Positions 17,919 through 27,187 are shown, counted from the stretch's first letter. The stretch is DNA of 64,000 bases from an uncultured Altererythrobacter sp. (GCA_913056125.1 CAJXNC010000001.1:124001-188000); one strand, 5' to 3'. Numbers and translations: made by a program. The notes: a model not told the origin generated them from the letters alone.

Positions 17919-18477
17919 ACTTCTCCGCCCAGATCGTGCGGCAGCGTAATACCGCCCGTGTCAGGTATTTTTGTACCGTATGCGGGGAAATGGAGAGCTG
18001 CTCGGCAATCTCATTGTGAGAAAAGCCGTCGCGCTTTCGCATCAGCAGTATGGTTCGGTACAAAGGTGGCAGGTCGTCCAGGATTGCGTTGAGCTTCTTG
18101 ACTTCACTGCGCGTTTCCAATTCGTCGGTAAATGCACCCTGGTCACCGCCTTCGAACAGATCGTGGTCAGCATCAAGCTCCATTACCGCGCCTTGCTGAC
18201 GTTTGCGCAGCATGAATTCACCCAGCAGATTCGAGGCAATCCGGAAGAGATAGGAATCGGGCTGCCTGATAAGTTCGGGGTGCTTGACGCGACAAAGGCG
18301 GAAGTATGCTTCCTGGGCGAGATCATTGGCGTCCGCGAAGCTCTTCGTTCGCAGTTCGAGATAACGCACCAGCCTTGGACGGTAATCCTCCAGCTCGCCT
18401 TCGATCTGCGCGAGCGCGTCTTCTCCCGCGCGAGTTTTCGCGGATTGTTCGAGACGTCGGGATTCTTCCTGTGCCAA
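17908..18477 (-). CDS. FecI-type ECF RNA polymerase sigma factor
   Basis: Regions sigma2 (FADANDLAQEAYFRL) and sigma4 (LPPLYRTILLMRKRDGFSHNEIAEQLSISPHTVQKYLTRA, about 20 residues each half) are clear. The frame is open back to an ATG at 18642, but that start lies upstream of the candidate promoter at 18562-18592. The TTG at 18477 with GGAG nine bases before it gives a normal 189-residue ECF protein and is preferred. A well-spaced AGGAG-ATG exists at 18547 but is out of frame by one base (see findings). It directs the regulon of its own operon, the STN receptor and PhoX (inferred from the shared motif). Confidence 0.8.
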   Translation of the reverse strand: MAQEESRRLEQSAKTRAGEDALAQIEGELEDYRPRLVRYLELRTKSFADANDLAQEAYFRLCRVKHPELIRQPDSYLFRIASNLLGEFMLRKRQQGAVMELDADHDLFEGGDQGAFTDELETRSEVKKLNAILDDLPPLYRTILLMRKRDGFSHNEIAEQLSISPHTVQKYLTRAVLRCRTIWAEKYDG

Positions 18478-18561
18478 GCTGGCAAACTCCGATCGGTTCG
18501 CATCCAACAAGAGCGAACGAAATTCCAGGCCAACGGCCTGTCGACATGAGATACTCCTCTT

Positions 18562-18592
18562 GAAGAGTATCAAAGCTCCGCAAATTGGGTAC
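18562..18592 (-). promoter_or_regulatory. ECF-type promoter of the sigma/fecR operon
   Basis: On the minus strand GTACCC (18592-18587), a 19-nt spacer and CTCTTC (18567-18562). It matches the elements upstream of the receptor and PhoX genes exactly in spacing, which suggests autoregulation of the sigma gene. Confidence 0.65.
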
Positions 18593-18652
18593 AGCCCCGG
18601 CCAGAAAATTCTCGGGGGCACCGGCATGACGGCATGTGCCATCCAGAAATGT

Positions 18653-18683
18653 GTACCCGAAATCTCGCTGGTGAACCCTCTTC
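18653..18683 (+). promoter_or_regulatory. ECF-type promoter of the PhoX gene
   Basis: GTACCC (18653-18658), a 19-nt spacer and CTCTTC (18678-18683). The leader to the TTG start at 18746 is about 62 nt, nearly the same as for the receptor gene. Confidence 0.65.
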
Positions 18684-18745
18684 ATCAATGGAGAAAATGC
18701 AGGCTGTGAGACCGCCATGGTCCGCCTGTTGCAGGGAGGGATCTT

Positions 18746-20044
18746 TTGGCCACCAGTCGCCGCCAGTTTATCGGCACAACAACCGGCGCCTTTGCCGCAT
18801 TCATGGCGAGCGGTTGTGCGCACACACATTCATCTGTTGCAGACACATCGGTCGGCTACGGCCCCCTGATTCCCGATCCGGCCGGCCTGCTCGACTTGCC
18901 CGAAGGGTTTTCCTACCAGGTCATTTCCGCCCTTGGCGATCGCATGGATGATGGCGGCAGCGTTCCCGATCATGCTGACGGAATGGGATGCTTTGACCTT
19001 GACAATGGGCGGATCGCCCTTGTTCGCAATCATGAGCTGAATCCGGGGCAAGATGCAGGCGCACGTCTGACTAGCGGCTATGGCAAGGACCCGGATGGCA
19101 ATTTCCTGCCTGGTGGCACCACGACGATCATACTGGATGCCGCGAGTTTGGAAGTGCTTCATCAGTTCCGGTCTCTTCAGGGGACGATGCGCAATTGTGC
19201 CGGCGGCGTGACGCCGTGGGGCAGCTGGCTCAGTTGCGAGGAGCCGAACATCTTTACATCCCGCTACCCGGAGCATGGCTTCGTCTTCGAGGTGCCAGCC
19301 AACGCCACACGTCCGGTAGAGCCTGTGCCCTATCGCGCCATGGGTCGTTTCAATCACGAGGCTGCTGCTGTCGATCCGGCGACTGGTTTCGTCTACATGA
19401 CCGAAGACCAGACCGATGGCCTGCTCTATCGTTTCATTCCAAATACGCCGGGCAAGTTGGGCGACGGCGGAAAGCTGCAGGCACTGGAGGTCCTCGGAGT
19501 GCCGAACTCCGCCAATCGCGACGAACAGTCCATCAATGTCGATGCCTGGCATTCGATACGCTGGATCGACCTGGACAATGTCGAGGCGCCGGATGACGAT
19601 TTGCGCCATCGCGGAGCGCTAGCAGGTGCGACAACCTTCTCACGGGGAGAGGGCCTGCACATGGGTGATGGAGAGATGTATTTCTGCTGCACATCCGGAG
19701 GGACGGCCGGTCTCGGGCAGATTTTTCGCTTGCTGCCCTCAGCCGGTACCGATGGCGGGCTGCAGCTCTTCTTCGAGAGCAAGTCCACCGACCAGTTGAA
19801 CTTCGGCGACAACCTTACCGTGACGCCTGGCGGGCACCTCGTGGTGTGCGAGGACCAGTATACGCGCGAAGTGAGCAACCACTTGCGCTGGATCACGCCC
19901 GATGGCGATTCATTCCCGCTTGCCCTTAACCGGCTTCAGACAGAACTGGCCGGCGCCTGCTTTTCGCCGGACGGGCGAACCTTATTCGTCAATATTTTTA
20001 GTCCGACACGAACACTCGCCATCCAGGGGCCGTGGTTTGGGTAG
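18746..20044 (+). CDS. PhoX-family (DUF839) Tat-exported phosphatase
   Basis: 432 residues starting at TTG with a strong GGGAGGG site six bases upstream. The N terminus has a Tat-like SRRQFIG motif and a possible lipobox (FMASGC). The DUF839/PhoX beta-propeller carries the family motif NCAGGVTPWGSWLSCEE (about 150-166), an acidic ligand segment (YMTEDQTDG) and LNFGDNLTV. PhoX enzymes are Fe/Ca-dependent phosphomonoesterases that release phosphate from organic esters in the periplasm or outside the cell. The gene is divergent from the ECF sigma operon and has the same promoter motif. Confidence 0.85.
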   Translation: MATSRRQFIGTTTGAFAAFMASGCAHTHSSVADTSVGYGPLIPDPAGLLDLPEGFSYQVISALGDRMDDGGSVPDHADGMGCFDLDNGRIALVRNHELNPGQDAGARLTSGYGKDPDGNFLPGGTTTIILDAASLEVLHQFRSLQGTMRNCAGGVTPWGSWLSCEEPNIFTSRYPEHGFVFEVPANATRPVEPVPYRAMGRFNHEAAAVDPATGFVYMTEDQTDGLLYRFIPNTPGKLGDGGKLQALEVLGVPNSANRDEQSINVDAWHSIRWIDLDNVEAPDDDLRHRGALAGATTFSRGEGLHMGDGEMYFCCTSGGTAGLGQIFRLLPSAGTDGGLQLFFESKSTDQLNFGDNLTVTPGGHLVVCEDQYTREVSNHLRWITPDGDSFPLALNRLQTELAGACFSPDGRTLFVNIFSPTRTLAIQGPWFG

Positions 20045-20071
20045 TAGGCTTACCCCATGTTGCAGGGGCCA

Positions 20072-20159
20072 GAAGGCAAAACCTCCATGGCCTGTGCCAC
20101 GGTGTCGGAGGTTCAAGCTCCGCCAATCGGAGACGAGTTAGCGTTAGACTGACAGCACC
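20072..20159 (+). mobile_element. IS6-like right-end remnant (copy B)
   Basis: Starting with the degenerate transposase end (GGCAAAACCTCCATGGCCTG), it continues through the hairpin CTCCG-CCAAT-CGGAG and GACGAGTTAGCGTTAGAC and ends at TGACAGCACC (20150-20159). It is about 75 percent identical by eye to copy A. No left end or catalytic domain remains. It lies between phoX and the TetR-RND block. Confidence 0.65.
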
Positions 20160-20256
20160 GCCACGCAATTCCTCACGGCAGTCCCGACACCGCGGCCGCG
20201 CTAGCGCCAACTTAGTGCTGGACGATCACGCGAGCGCATATTACGTACCACTCGAT

Positions 20257-20856
20257 ATGGAAAAGACTTCGACCCGAGGACGTCCGCGCGAGTTCGACAC
20301 CGAACAGGCGCTCGCAGCGGCTCTGCGTGTGTTCTGGACCAAGGGCTATGAAGGCGCGTCGCTCACCGACTTGACCGATGCGATGGGCATTACCCGCCCC
20401 AGCCTTTATGCCGCGTTCGGCAACAAGGAAGCCTTGTTCCGCAAGGCGCTCGACCTCTACGGCGAAGAAAAGCTTGCCTATGTCGGCCGGGCGCTCGCCG
20501 CCGAAACTGCACGCGGCGTGGCCAGCAACCTCCTCTACGGTGCGATCGACACGGTCACCGGCGATGAATGTCGCGGCTGCATGGGGGTAATGGCATCGGT
20601 CTCTTGCCAGAGCGCGGAGGAATCCATCCGCGAGGACGTTTCGAACCGCACCGAATCATCGCGTAAAGCGCTGGTTGCACGCATGGAGCAGGCCATTGCG
20701 GACGGCGATTTTGCCGCGCCGGTCGAGGCGGAGACGATCACGCGTTATCTCCTTGCCGTGCTCCAGGGCATGGCCGTTCAGGCAGGTGCCGGTGCAAACC
20801 GGGAGCAATTACAGCAAGTTGCGGAAGCTACACTGGCAATCTGGCCCTCGCGCTGA
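20257..20856 (+). CDS. TetR/AcrR-family repressor of the RND efflux operon
   Basis: 199 residues. The N-terminal HTH (about 25-55: LTDLTDAMGITRPSLYAAFG) is typical of AcrR-like TetR regulators. The ligand domain has the CRGCMGV motif seen in a subgroup of efflux repressors (Cys residues near 107-110). The ATG at 20257 is chosen because the upstream in-frame extension covers the IS remnant. It is transcribed in the same direction as the efflux genes 251 bp downstream, which it most likely represses. Confidence 0.88.
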   Translation: MEKTSTRGRPREFDTEQALAAALRVFWTKGYEGASLTDLTDAMGITRPSLYAAFGNKEALFRKALDLYGEEKLAYVGRALAAETARGVASNLLYGAIDTVTGDECRGCMGVMASVSCQSAEESIREDVSNRTESSRKALVARMEQAIADGDFAAPVEAETITRYLLAVLQGMAVQAGAGANREQLQQVAEATLAIWPSR

Positions 20857-21107
20857 GCGAGATTTTGCTGCGCTGCAGAAAAAAATATCGAGCGGTATAA
20901 AATTATTGCTTGACCTGAATGCCAGATTACATACTTAGCGGTACAGAAAGTGGGCCGGGTCGGTGGTTGATACCTCCGGCCAGGATTGGATGGCGGCGCC
21001 CCGCGCAGCCGTGCTGCTCCGGCCATGACTGCAAACAACCTGACCTGTGAGCGCCTCGCTTCCGGGAACGGAATCATTCGCCCGGTTTGGGGGTGGGGGA
21101 TACGAGT

Positions 21108-22418
21108 ATGTTCGATACGCCTTTTGATACCCGAGACGATCGTCTGCACGAGCCGGAATCCTCGGACTTCTATGAAGTTGACGTCGCGCATGAGGAGCCT
21201 GGCGAGCCGGAAGAAAAGCAGCCGCGCAGTCGGCGCTGGATCGCACTGACTGCCATCATTCTGGTGCTCGCCCTTGCGTGGTACTTCCTGCGGGGCTCGG
21301 AGGCGGCTCCCGCTGCCCCACCGGCTCCTTCGGTCACGGTCGCGACGCCGCTGCAAAGGGAAGTCACCGAATGGGACGAATTCATCGGTCGATTCGAGGC
21401 CAGCCGCAGTGTCGAGGTGCGTCCGCGCGTTTCCGGACAAGTCACGGCGGTCCACTTCACCGACGGGCAGTTCGTCCGCGCCGGTGATCTCCTTTTCACG
21501 ATCGATCCGCGTCCCTATCGCGCCAGCCTGGCCGAAGCGCAGGCCCGCGTGGCCAGCGCGTCGAGCGCGCTCGAATTGTCGCGCAGCAATCTCGACCGCG
21601 CGCAGAGGCTGGTCGAAGACGATGCGATTGCCGGCACCGAGATCGACCGCTTGCAGGCCGAAGTACGGGCCAATGAAGCGGCACTTGCCGCAGCGCAGGC
21701 ACAGGTCAATTCGCGCAGTCTCGATGTCGAGTTCACGGCGGTTCGCGCGCCGATTTCGGGCCGCATTTCAGACCGCCGGGTCGATCCTGGCAATCTCGTC
21801 GCGGCGGGCAACGGCCAGTCCGCAACCTTGCTGACGACCATCAATTCCGTGGACCCGATCTATTTCAGCTTCGATGGTTCGGAAGGTATGTTCCTCAAGG
21901 CGCGCCGCGAGGGTCTGGACAAGGCCGCGCCGGTCGAGATCCGCTTGCAGGACGAGGCGGATTATCGCTGGACCGGCTCGCTCGACTTCACGGACAATGC
22001 GCTGGACGAGCGTTCGGGCACGATCCGCGCCCGCGCTGTGATCGCAAATCCCGACGGTTTCCTTGCACCCGGATTGTTCGGCAATATGCGCATGGCGACA
22101 GGCGGTACGAGCGAAGCCCTACTGGTACCTGATACTGCTGTTACTACCGACCAGACGCGCAAACTGCTGCTGGTGGTCGACGAGGAAGGCACGGTGGCTG
22201 CACGCGAAGTGGAGCTCGGACCGTTGGCAAATGGCCTGCGCGTTATCCGCAGCGGATTGGAACCGACCGACCGCGTGGTGATCCAGGGCGTGCAGATGGC
22301 GATCCCCGGGCAGAAGGTCCGACCGGAGGAGGGACAGATTGCCGCCGCCAGTCGAACAAGCCGGCCCCAGGCCGAACGCGAAGCCGCGCTCGCCGCCAGC
22401 GCCACCATCGTCGACTGA
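21108..22418 (+). CDS. RND efflux periplasmic adaptor (membrane fusion protein)
   Basis: 436 residues. A cytoplasmic, acidic N-terminal stretch (1-40) unusual for lipoprotein-type adaptors precedes one membrane helix (about 44-62). The lipoyl/barrel-sandwich domain (VEVRPRVSGQVTAVHFTDGQ), an alpha-hairpin rich in Ala/Gln and the second lipoyl half (FTAVRAPISGRISDRRVDPG) follow, the AcrA/MexE pattern. The start is ATG at 21108 after GGGGGA. It forms the adaptor between the RND pump and the NodT channel encoded next. Confidence 0.9.
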   Translation: MFDTPFDTRDDRLHEPESSDFYEVDVAHEEPGEPEEKQPRSRRWIALTAIILVLALAWYFLRGSEAAPAAPPAPSVTVATPLQREVTEWDEFIGRFEASRSVEVRPRVSGQVTAVHFTDGQFVRAGDLLFTIDPRPYRASLAEAQARVASASSALELSRSNLDRAQRLVEDDAIAGTEIDRLQAEVRANEAALAAAQAQVNSRSLDVEFTAVRAPISGRISDRRVDPGNLVAAGNGQSATLLTTINSVDPIYFSFDGSEGMFLKARREGLDKAAPVEIRLQDEADYRWTGSLDFTDNALDERSGTIRARAVIANPDGFLAPGLFGNMRMATGGTSEALLVPDTAVTTDQTRKLLLVVDEEGTVAAREVELGPLANGLRVIRSGLEPTDRVVIQGVQMAIPGQKVRPEEGQIAAASRTSRPQAEREAALAASATIVD

Positions 22419-22444
22419 CCCCTACTTCTTGACAGGAGCATCTC

Positions 22445-25400
22445 ATGCGCCTTTCCCGCTTCTTCATCGACCGGCCGATCTTCGCCGGGGTCATCGCGAT
22501 CATCATCACGCTGGTGGGTGCGATCTCCTATTTCTTCCTGCCGGTGAGCCAGTATCCGGAGGTCGTGCCGCCCACGGTGACGGTCACCGCGACTTATCCC
22601 GGTGCCTCTGCCGAGACGGTGGCAGACACGGTCGCCAATCCGATCGAGCAGGAGATCAACGGCGTCGACGGGATGCTGTACCTCTCAAGCCAGTCGACCG
22701 GTGACGGCCGCGTCACGATTACCGTGACATTCGAGCCCGGTACCGACCTCGACCAAGCCCAGGTACTGGTGCAGAACCGCGTCGCCATTGCGGAACCTCG
22801 CCTGCCCGAAGAAGTCCGTCGTCTAGGCATCGTGACCGCCAAGACCACGCCGGACTTCCAGCTGGTTGTGAACCTCATTTCGCCGGACGGATCGCTCGGC
22901 CGCGAGTACATATCCAATTACGCGCAGACGCGGATCAAGGACCGGCTGGCGCGTATCGAAGGCGTTGGTGCAGTCCAGTTGTTCGGTAGCCGCGAACTGG
23001 CCATGCGGGTGTGGATCGATCCGGGCCGTGCTGCCGCGCTCGATTTGACCGCCGGTGACATCGTTGGCGCACTGCGCGCGCAGAATGTGCAAGTCGCCGC
23101 CGGTACGCTGGGCCAGCAGCCCAGTCCCGACAGTGCCTTCCAGGTCAATGTCGAGACGCAGGGCCGCTTTACCGATCCGCAGCAATTCGAGAACGTCGTC
23201 ATTCGCACCGACGAGGATGGCAGGCAGGTCCGCGTTGGCGATGTTGCCCGCGTCGAGATCGGGGCGCAGGACTATTCCACCTCGGCCTATCTCGGCGAGA
23301 TGGACTCGGTCATCATTCCGGTGCTGCAGGAACCCGGTTCGAACGCGCTGGCCTCCGCCGAGGAAGTGCAGGCGGTGATGGAAGAGCTCTCTGCCGACTT
23401 CCCGGCCGGGCTCGAATATCGCATCGTCTACAATCCAACCGAATTCATCTCCGAAAGCATCGATGAGGTCATCAAGACGCTGATCGAGGCGATTATCCTG
23501 GTGGTGATCGTGATCGTGGTGTTCCTTCAAAAATGGCGCGCTTCGATCATTCCGGTCTTGGCTATCCCAGTATCTCTGGTGGGTACTTTCGCCGTCCTCT
23601 CGGTGCTCGGCTATTCGTTGAACAACCTATCGCTCTTCGGCCTTGTGCTGGCCATTGGCATCGTCGTCGATGACGCGATCGTGGTGGTCGAGAATGTCGA
23701 GCGCAATCTCGAGGAAGGCATGTCCCCGCTCGAGGCCGCGCGCTTCTCGATGGACGAGGTTGGCAGTGCGCTGATCGCGATCGTGCTGGTGCTATGTGCC
23801 GTATTCGTGCCGACGCTGTTCATCGGTGGGCTGTCGGGCGCCTTTTACCAGCAGTTTGCGGTGACGATTTCGGCTGCGACTGTCATTTCGCTCATCGTAT
23901 CGCTGACGCTGTCGCCCGCGCTTTCGGCACTGCTCCTGCGCAAGCATGAGCATGTGGAGCAGGATGCACCGCGCTGGCGCCAGTTGCTTGAGCGGGCGGG
24001 TCAGGCCTTCAATCGCGGCTTCGATCGTTTCAGCAATTCCTATGGCAATTGGACCGCGCGGCTGGTGCGCATGCCGCGCCGGATGATGCTGATCTATGCC
24101 GGGCTGATCGGCCTGACGGGTTTCGCCATCGCGTCCACGCCCGCCGGCTTCATCCCGCAACAGGACCAGGGTTACTTCCTTACCGTTATCCAGCTCCCGC
24201 CCGGTTCCTCCACCGCGCGCACCGATGCGGTAATGAAGAAGGTCGCCGAGCGCATGCTGCCCATTGACGGCATCGAGGACACCGTCATGCTGTCCGGCTT
24301 CGACGGCACTTCGGAAACGCAAAGCGCCAGTGCGGCTGCGGCCTATTGGGTGCTCGACGATTTCAAGGATCGCGCCGCCGCGGGCCAGACAATCGACGCG
24401 CTGATGGCAGAGGCGCAGGCGGCGACCGCCGATATTACCGAAGCGCGGCTGATGATCGTCAAGCCGCCCGTCATCCGCGGCATTGGTTCGGCAGGCGGCT
24501 TCCGCATGATGATCGAGGATCGCAATGGCGAAGGCTACCAAGCGCTGCAGCAGATGGCCTATGCCGTGATCGCCGAGGCGAACCAGCGCGAAGGGCTGGC
24601 CGGGGTCTATACATTCTTCGACACCGGCACGCCGCGTATTCGCGCCGATATCGATCGCGACAAGGCGCAGATCCTCGGCGTATCGCCCTCCAGCATTTTC
24701 GAGACGCTGCAAGTTTATCTTGGCAGCGCCTTCGTAAACGACTTCAACCTGTTGGGTCGTACTTACCGTGTGACCGCGCAGGCGGATGCGCAGTATCGCG
24801 ATGATGCTTCGGACATTGCAGCGCTTTACACCCGCTCGAATAGCGGGGCGATGGTCCCGCTGGGTTCGGTCGCGACGCTGAGCGATACGACCGGGCCCTA
24901 TCGCGTTACGCGCTACAACCTCGTGCCGGCCGTTGCCGTCGATGGCGATACGGCGCCGGGATATTCTTCCGGCCAGTCGCTGCAGACGATGGAAGCCGTT
25001 GCCGAAGAGATCCTGCCGCGCAGTTTCGATACCGAATGGACCGGGATTGCCTTCCAGCAGGATACGGCCGGCAATACCGCGGTCCTGGTCTTCGGCCTCG
25101 CCGTGCTGCTCGTCTTTCTCGTCCTAGCCGCACAATATGAGAGCCTGATCATGCCGCTTGCGATCATATTGATCGTGCCGATGTGCCTGCTTGCGGCGAT
25201 GATCGGTGTGAACCTGCGCGGCATGGACAACAATGTGCTGACGCAGATCGGACTGGTCGTATTGATTGCACTGGCAGCAAAGAACGCGATCCTGATCGTC
25301 GAATTTGCTCGCCAGGGAGAGGAGCAGGATGGCCTGTCGCCGATCGATGCAGCAGTGCATGCGGCGCGGACCCGACTTCGCCCGATACTGATGACCAGCT

Positions 25401-25642
25401 TCGCCTTCATCCTCGGTTCTGTGCCGCTGGTGATCGCCACGGGCGCCGGTGCCGAGCTGCGCCAGGCGCTGGGCACGGCGGTGTGCTTCGGCATGCTGGG
25501 TGTGACCGGCTTCGGCCTCATTTTCACCCCGACTTTCTACGTGGTCTGCCGCGCCTTGGGCGACCGGATCGACAGCTGGCGCGGCAAGGGCGCAAACCGC
25601 CTGCCTCCGCAGTCCGATCCGCACCTGATCCCCGCGGAATAG
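22445..25642 (+). CDS. RND multidrug efflux pump, HAE1 (AcrB/MexF) type
   Basis: 1065 residues, the normal length of AcrB-family pumps. It has the N-terminal MRLSRFFIDRPIFAGVIAII, two homologous halves of six membrane helices each and two large porter/docking loops. The proton-relay Asp pair is in IGIVVDDAIVVVENVE, and the C-terminal half has ALAAKNAILIVEFARQ. RBS AGGAG lies 8 bp upstream. With the adaptor and outer-membrane channel it forms a complete tripartite drug/solvent pump under TetR control. Confidence 0.93.
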   Translation: MRLSRFFIDRPIFAGVIAIIITLVGAISYFFLPVSQYPEVVPPTVTVTATYPGASAETVADTVANPIEQEINGVDGMLYLSSQSTGDGRVTITVTFEPGTDLDQAQVLVQNRVAIAEPRLPEEVRRLGIVTAKTTPDFQLVVNLISPDGSLGREYISNYAQTRIKDRLARIEGVGAVQLFGSRELAMRVWIDPGRAAALDLTAGDIVGALRAQNVQVAAGTLGQQPSPDSAFQVNVETQGRFTDPQQFENVVIRTDEDGRQVRVGDVARVEIGAQDYSTSAYLGEMDSVIIPVLQEPGSNALASAEEVQAVMEELSADFPAGLEYRIVYNPTEFISESIDEVIKTLIEAIILVVIVIVVFLQKWRASIIPVLAIPVSLVGTFAVLSVLGYSLNNLSLFGLVLAIGIVVDDAIVVVENVERNLEEGMSPLEAARFSMDEVGSALIAIVLVLCAVFVPTLFIGGLSGAFYQQFAVTISAATVISLIVSLTLSPALSALLLRKHEHVEQDAPRWRQLLERAGQAFNRGFDRFSNSYGNWTARLVRMPRRMMLIYAGLIGLTGFAIASTPAGFIPQQDQGYFLTVIQLPPGSSTARTDAVMKKVAERMLPIDGIEDTVMLSGFDGTSETQSASAAAAYWVLDDFKDRAAAGQTIDALMAEAQAATADITEARLMIVKPPVIRGIGSAGGFRMMIEDRNGEGYQALQQMAYAVIAEANQREGLAGVYTFFDTGTPRIRADIDRDKAQILGVSPSSIFETLQVYLGSAFVNDFNLLGRTYRVTAQADAQYRDDASDIAALYTRSNSGAMVPLGSVATLSDTTGPYRVTRYNLVPAVAVDGDTAPGYSSGQSLQTMEAVAEEILPRSFDTEWTGIAFQQDTAGNTAVLVFGLAVLLVFLVLAAQYESLIMPLAIILIVPMCLLAAMIGVNLRGMDNNVLTQIGLVVLIALAAKNAILIVEFARQGEEQDGLSPIDAAVHAARTRLRPILMTSFAFILGSVPLVIATGAGAELRQALGTAVCFGMLGVTGFGLIFTPTFYVVCRALGDRIDSWRGKGANRLPPQSDPHLIPAE

Positions 25643-25654
25643 GAGAACATCCCC

Positions 25655-27076
25655 ATGTCCATCCGCTCATACGCATTCGCCTCGCTTTCCGCGCTCGCCC
25701 TGATGGGGTGCGCGGCGGGGCCGGATTACGTCGCCCCCACCCCCCCACCCCAAGCGACGACCGGCCCCTTCATTTCCGCGGAAGAGGGCGTCGTCACCGC
25801 GACGCCGCTGCCCGCCGACTGGTGGCGTCTCTATGACGACCCCGTCCTCGACGGGCTGGTCGCAGATGCGTTCGCCGCCAATACCGATATCCGCCAGGCG
25901 ACAGCGCGGATCGCCCGTGCTCGTGCCGGACTGCGCGGCGCCGGCGCAGGCCGGTTGCCGCAGACCGGCTTCGGCGCGAGCGGGAGCTATGACCGCGTCT
26001 CCGAGAGCGAAGTCCCCGTCGGCGTAGACCGGGACGGATCGGTATTCGATGCCGGACTTTCCGTCTCTTACGAAGTCGATCTGTTCGGCAGGGTGGGGCG
26101 CGGCGTAGAGGCGGCACGCGCTGATCTTGAAAGCGCGCAGGCCGATGCCGACGCCGTTCGCGTCATCGTGGTCGCGGATACGACCCGCGCTTACGCCGAT
26201 GCAGCAAGCGCCGCCGCGCAGATCGATGTCGCGGAGACAGCCCTCGCCTTGCTTGATGAGTCCCTGCGGCTGACCCGTCGCCGGCACGAGGCCGGGCTGG
26301 AAAACGGTCTGGCCGTTCCACGGATCGAAACGCTACGCCAGCAGCGCGCGGCAACGATCCCGGCGCTGGAAGCACAGCGGGCCGCAGCGCTGTTTGCGCT
26401 TGCCACGTTGACCGGACGTACGCCGTCCGAACTGCCCGAGATTGCCGGCCAGCGTAGTGTGGCGCTGGAGATCACCGAGCCCCTTCCCGTGGGTGACGGT
26501 GCGGCCCTGCTGGCCCGGCGTCCGGATATTCGCGCGGCAGAAAGGCGGCTTGCTGCCGATACGGCGCGGATCGGAGTTGCTACTGCCGACCTCTATCCCC
26601 GCATCACGCTCGGCGGATCGGTCGGCGCGACCGGACCGAATCTGGGCGATTTGTTTGCCGGCGGCCCCTTCCGCTTCCTCGTCGGTCCGCTGATCGACTG
26701 GGCCTTCCCCAATTCCGAGCCCGTTCGCGCACGGATCGACGCCGCCGAGGCTGGCGCCAACGAATCCCTTGCGGCTTTCGATGGAGCAGTCCTCACTGCC
26801 TTGCAGGAAGCCGAGACGGCCCTGTCGCATTACGCGCGTGCGCTCGAACAGCGGCAGAGCCTGCAGGCGGCCAAGGATGCTGCCGAACGCGCCGCCACCA
26901 TTACCCGCGCACGCCAGCGCGAGGGGGTCGTGAACTCGCTCGACCTGCTCGATGCCGAACGCACGCTTGCAGAAGCGACGGCCCAGCTTGCCGAGCAGGA
27001 CGCGCAGGTTTCCCGCCGTCAGATCGATGTCTTCCGCGCGCTGGGCGGGAGCTGGAGCACCGCGCAGGATGGCTGA
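25655..27076 (+). CDS. NodT-family outer-membrane efflux lipoprotein
   Basis: 473 residues with a lipoprotein signal (SALALMGCAAGPDYVAP), the N-terminal motif WWRLYDDPVLDGLVADAF, and two OEP repeats with coiled-coil hairpins (Ala/Glu/Arg-rich). It is the TolC-like channel of the preceding pump. It starts 12 bp after the pump gene with AGGAG and completes the operon. The IS-derived copy D begins 11 bp after its stop. Confidence 0.9.
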   Translation: MSIRSYAFASLSALALMGCAAGPDYVAPTPPPQATTGPFISAEEGVVTATPLPADWWRLYDDPVLDGLVADAFAANTDIRQATARIARARAGLRGAGAGRLPQTGFGASGSYDRVSESEVPVGVDRDGSVFDAGLSVSYEVDLFGRVGRGVEAARADLESAQADADAVRVIVVADTTRAYADAASAAAQIDVAETALALLDESLRLTRRRHEAGLENGLAVPRIETLRQQRAATIPALEAQRAAALFALATLTGRTPSELPEIAGQRSVALEITEPLPVGDGAALLARRPDIRAAERRLAADTARIGVATADLYPRITLGGSVGATGPNLGDLFAGGPFRFLVGPLIDWAFPNSEPVRARIDAAEAGANESLAAFDGAVLTALQEAETALSHYARALEQRQSLQAAKDAAERAATITRARQREGVVNSLDLLDAERTLAEATAQLAEQDAQVSRRQIDVFRALGGSWSTAQDG

Positions 27077-27087
27077 CCTGAGGCGCG

Positions 27088-27187
27088 GGCTCTGTCAGGG
27101 TGAATGTACCCGATTGGCGTTGGAACTGGTGAGGGTAGGTCAAACTCTGCCAAGTGGAGACGCGCTGCCTTCAGACTAACAGCTTCC
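27088..27187 (+). mobile_element. IS6-like internally deleted element (MITE-like copy D)
   Basis: The left terminus GGCTCTGTCA (27088-27097) pairs imperfectly with the right terminus TAACAGCTTC(C) (27178-27187). Internal parts GGTGAGGGTAGGTCAAACTC, the CTCTGCCAAGTGGAG hairpin and GCCTTCAGACTAACAGC match the right ends of copies A-C. It is 100 bp and non-coding, and separates the efflux operon from the decayed ABC exporter. Confidence 0.6.

Noticed and set aside
20141-20147. Integron attC-like core GTTRRRY (GCGTTAGAC) in the dispersed repeat
   Set aside because: No complementary RYYYAAC site at a proper distance. The repeats join transposase remnants, so an IS origin explains them.
20899-20937. 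TTGACC with a TACTTA -10 as promoter of the RND operon
   Set aside because: The -10 match is weak and alternatives nearby are equally good, so no promoter is called.
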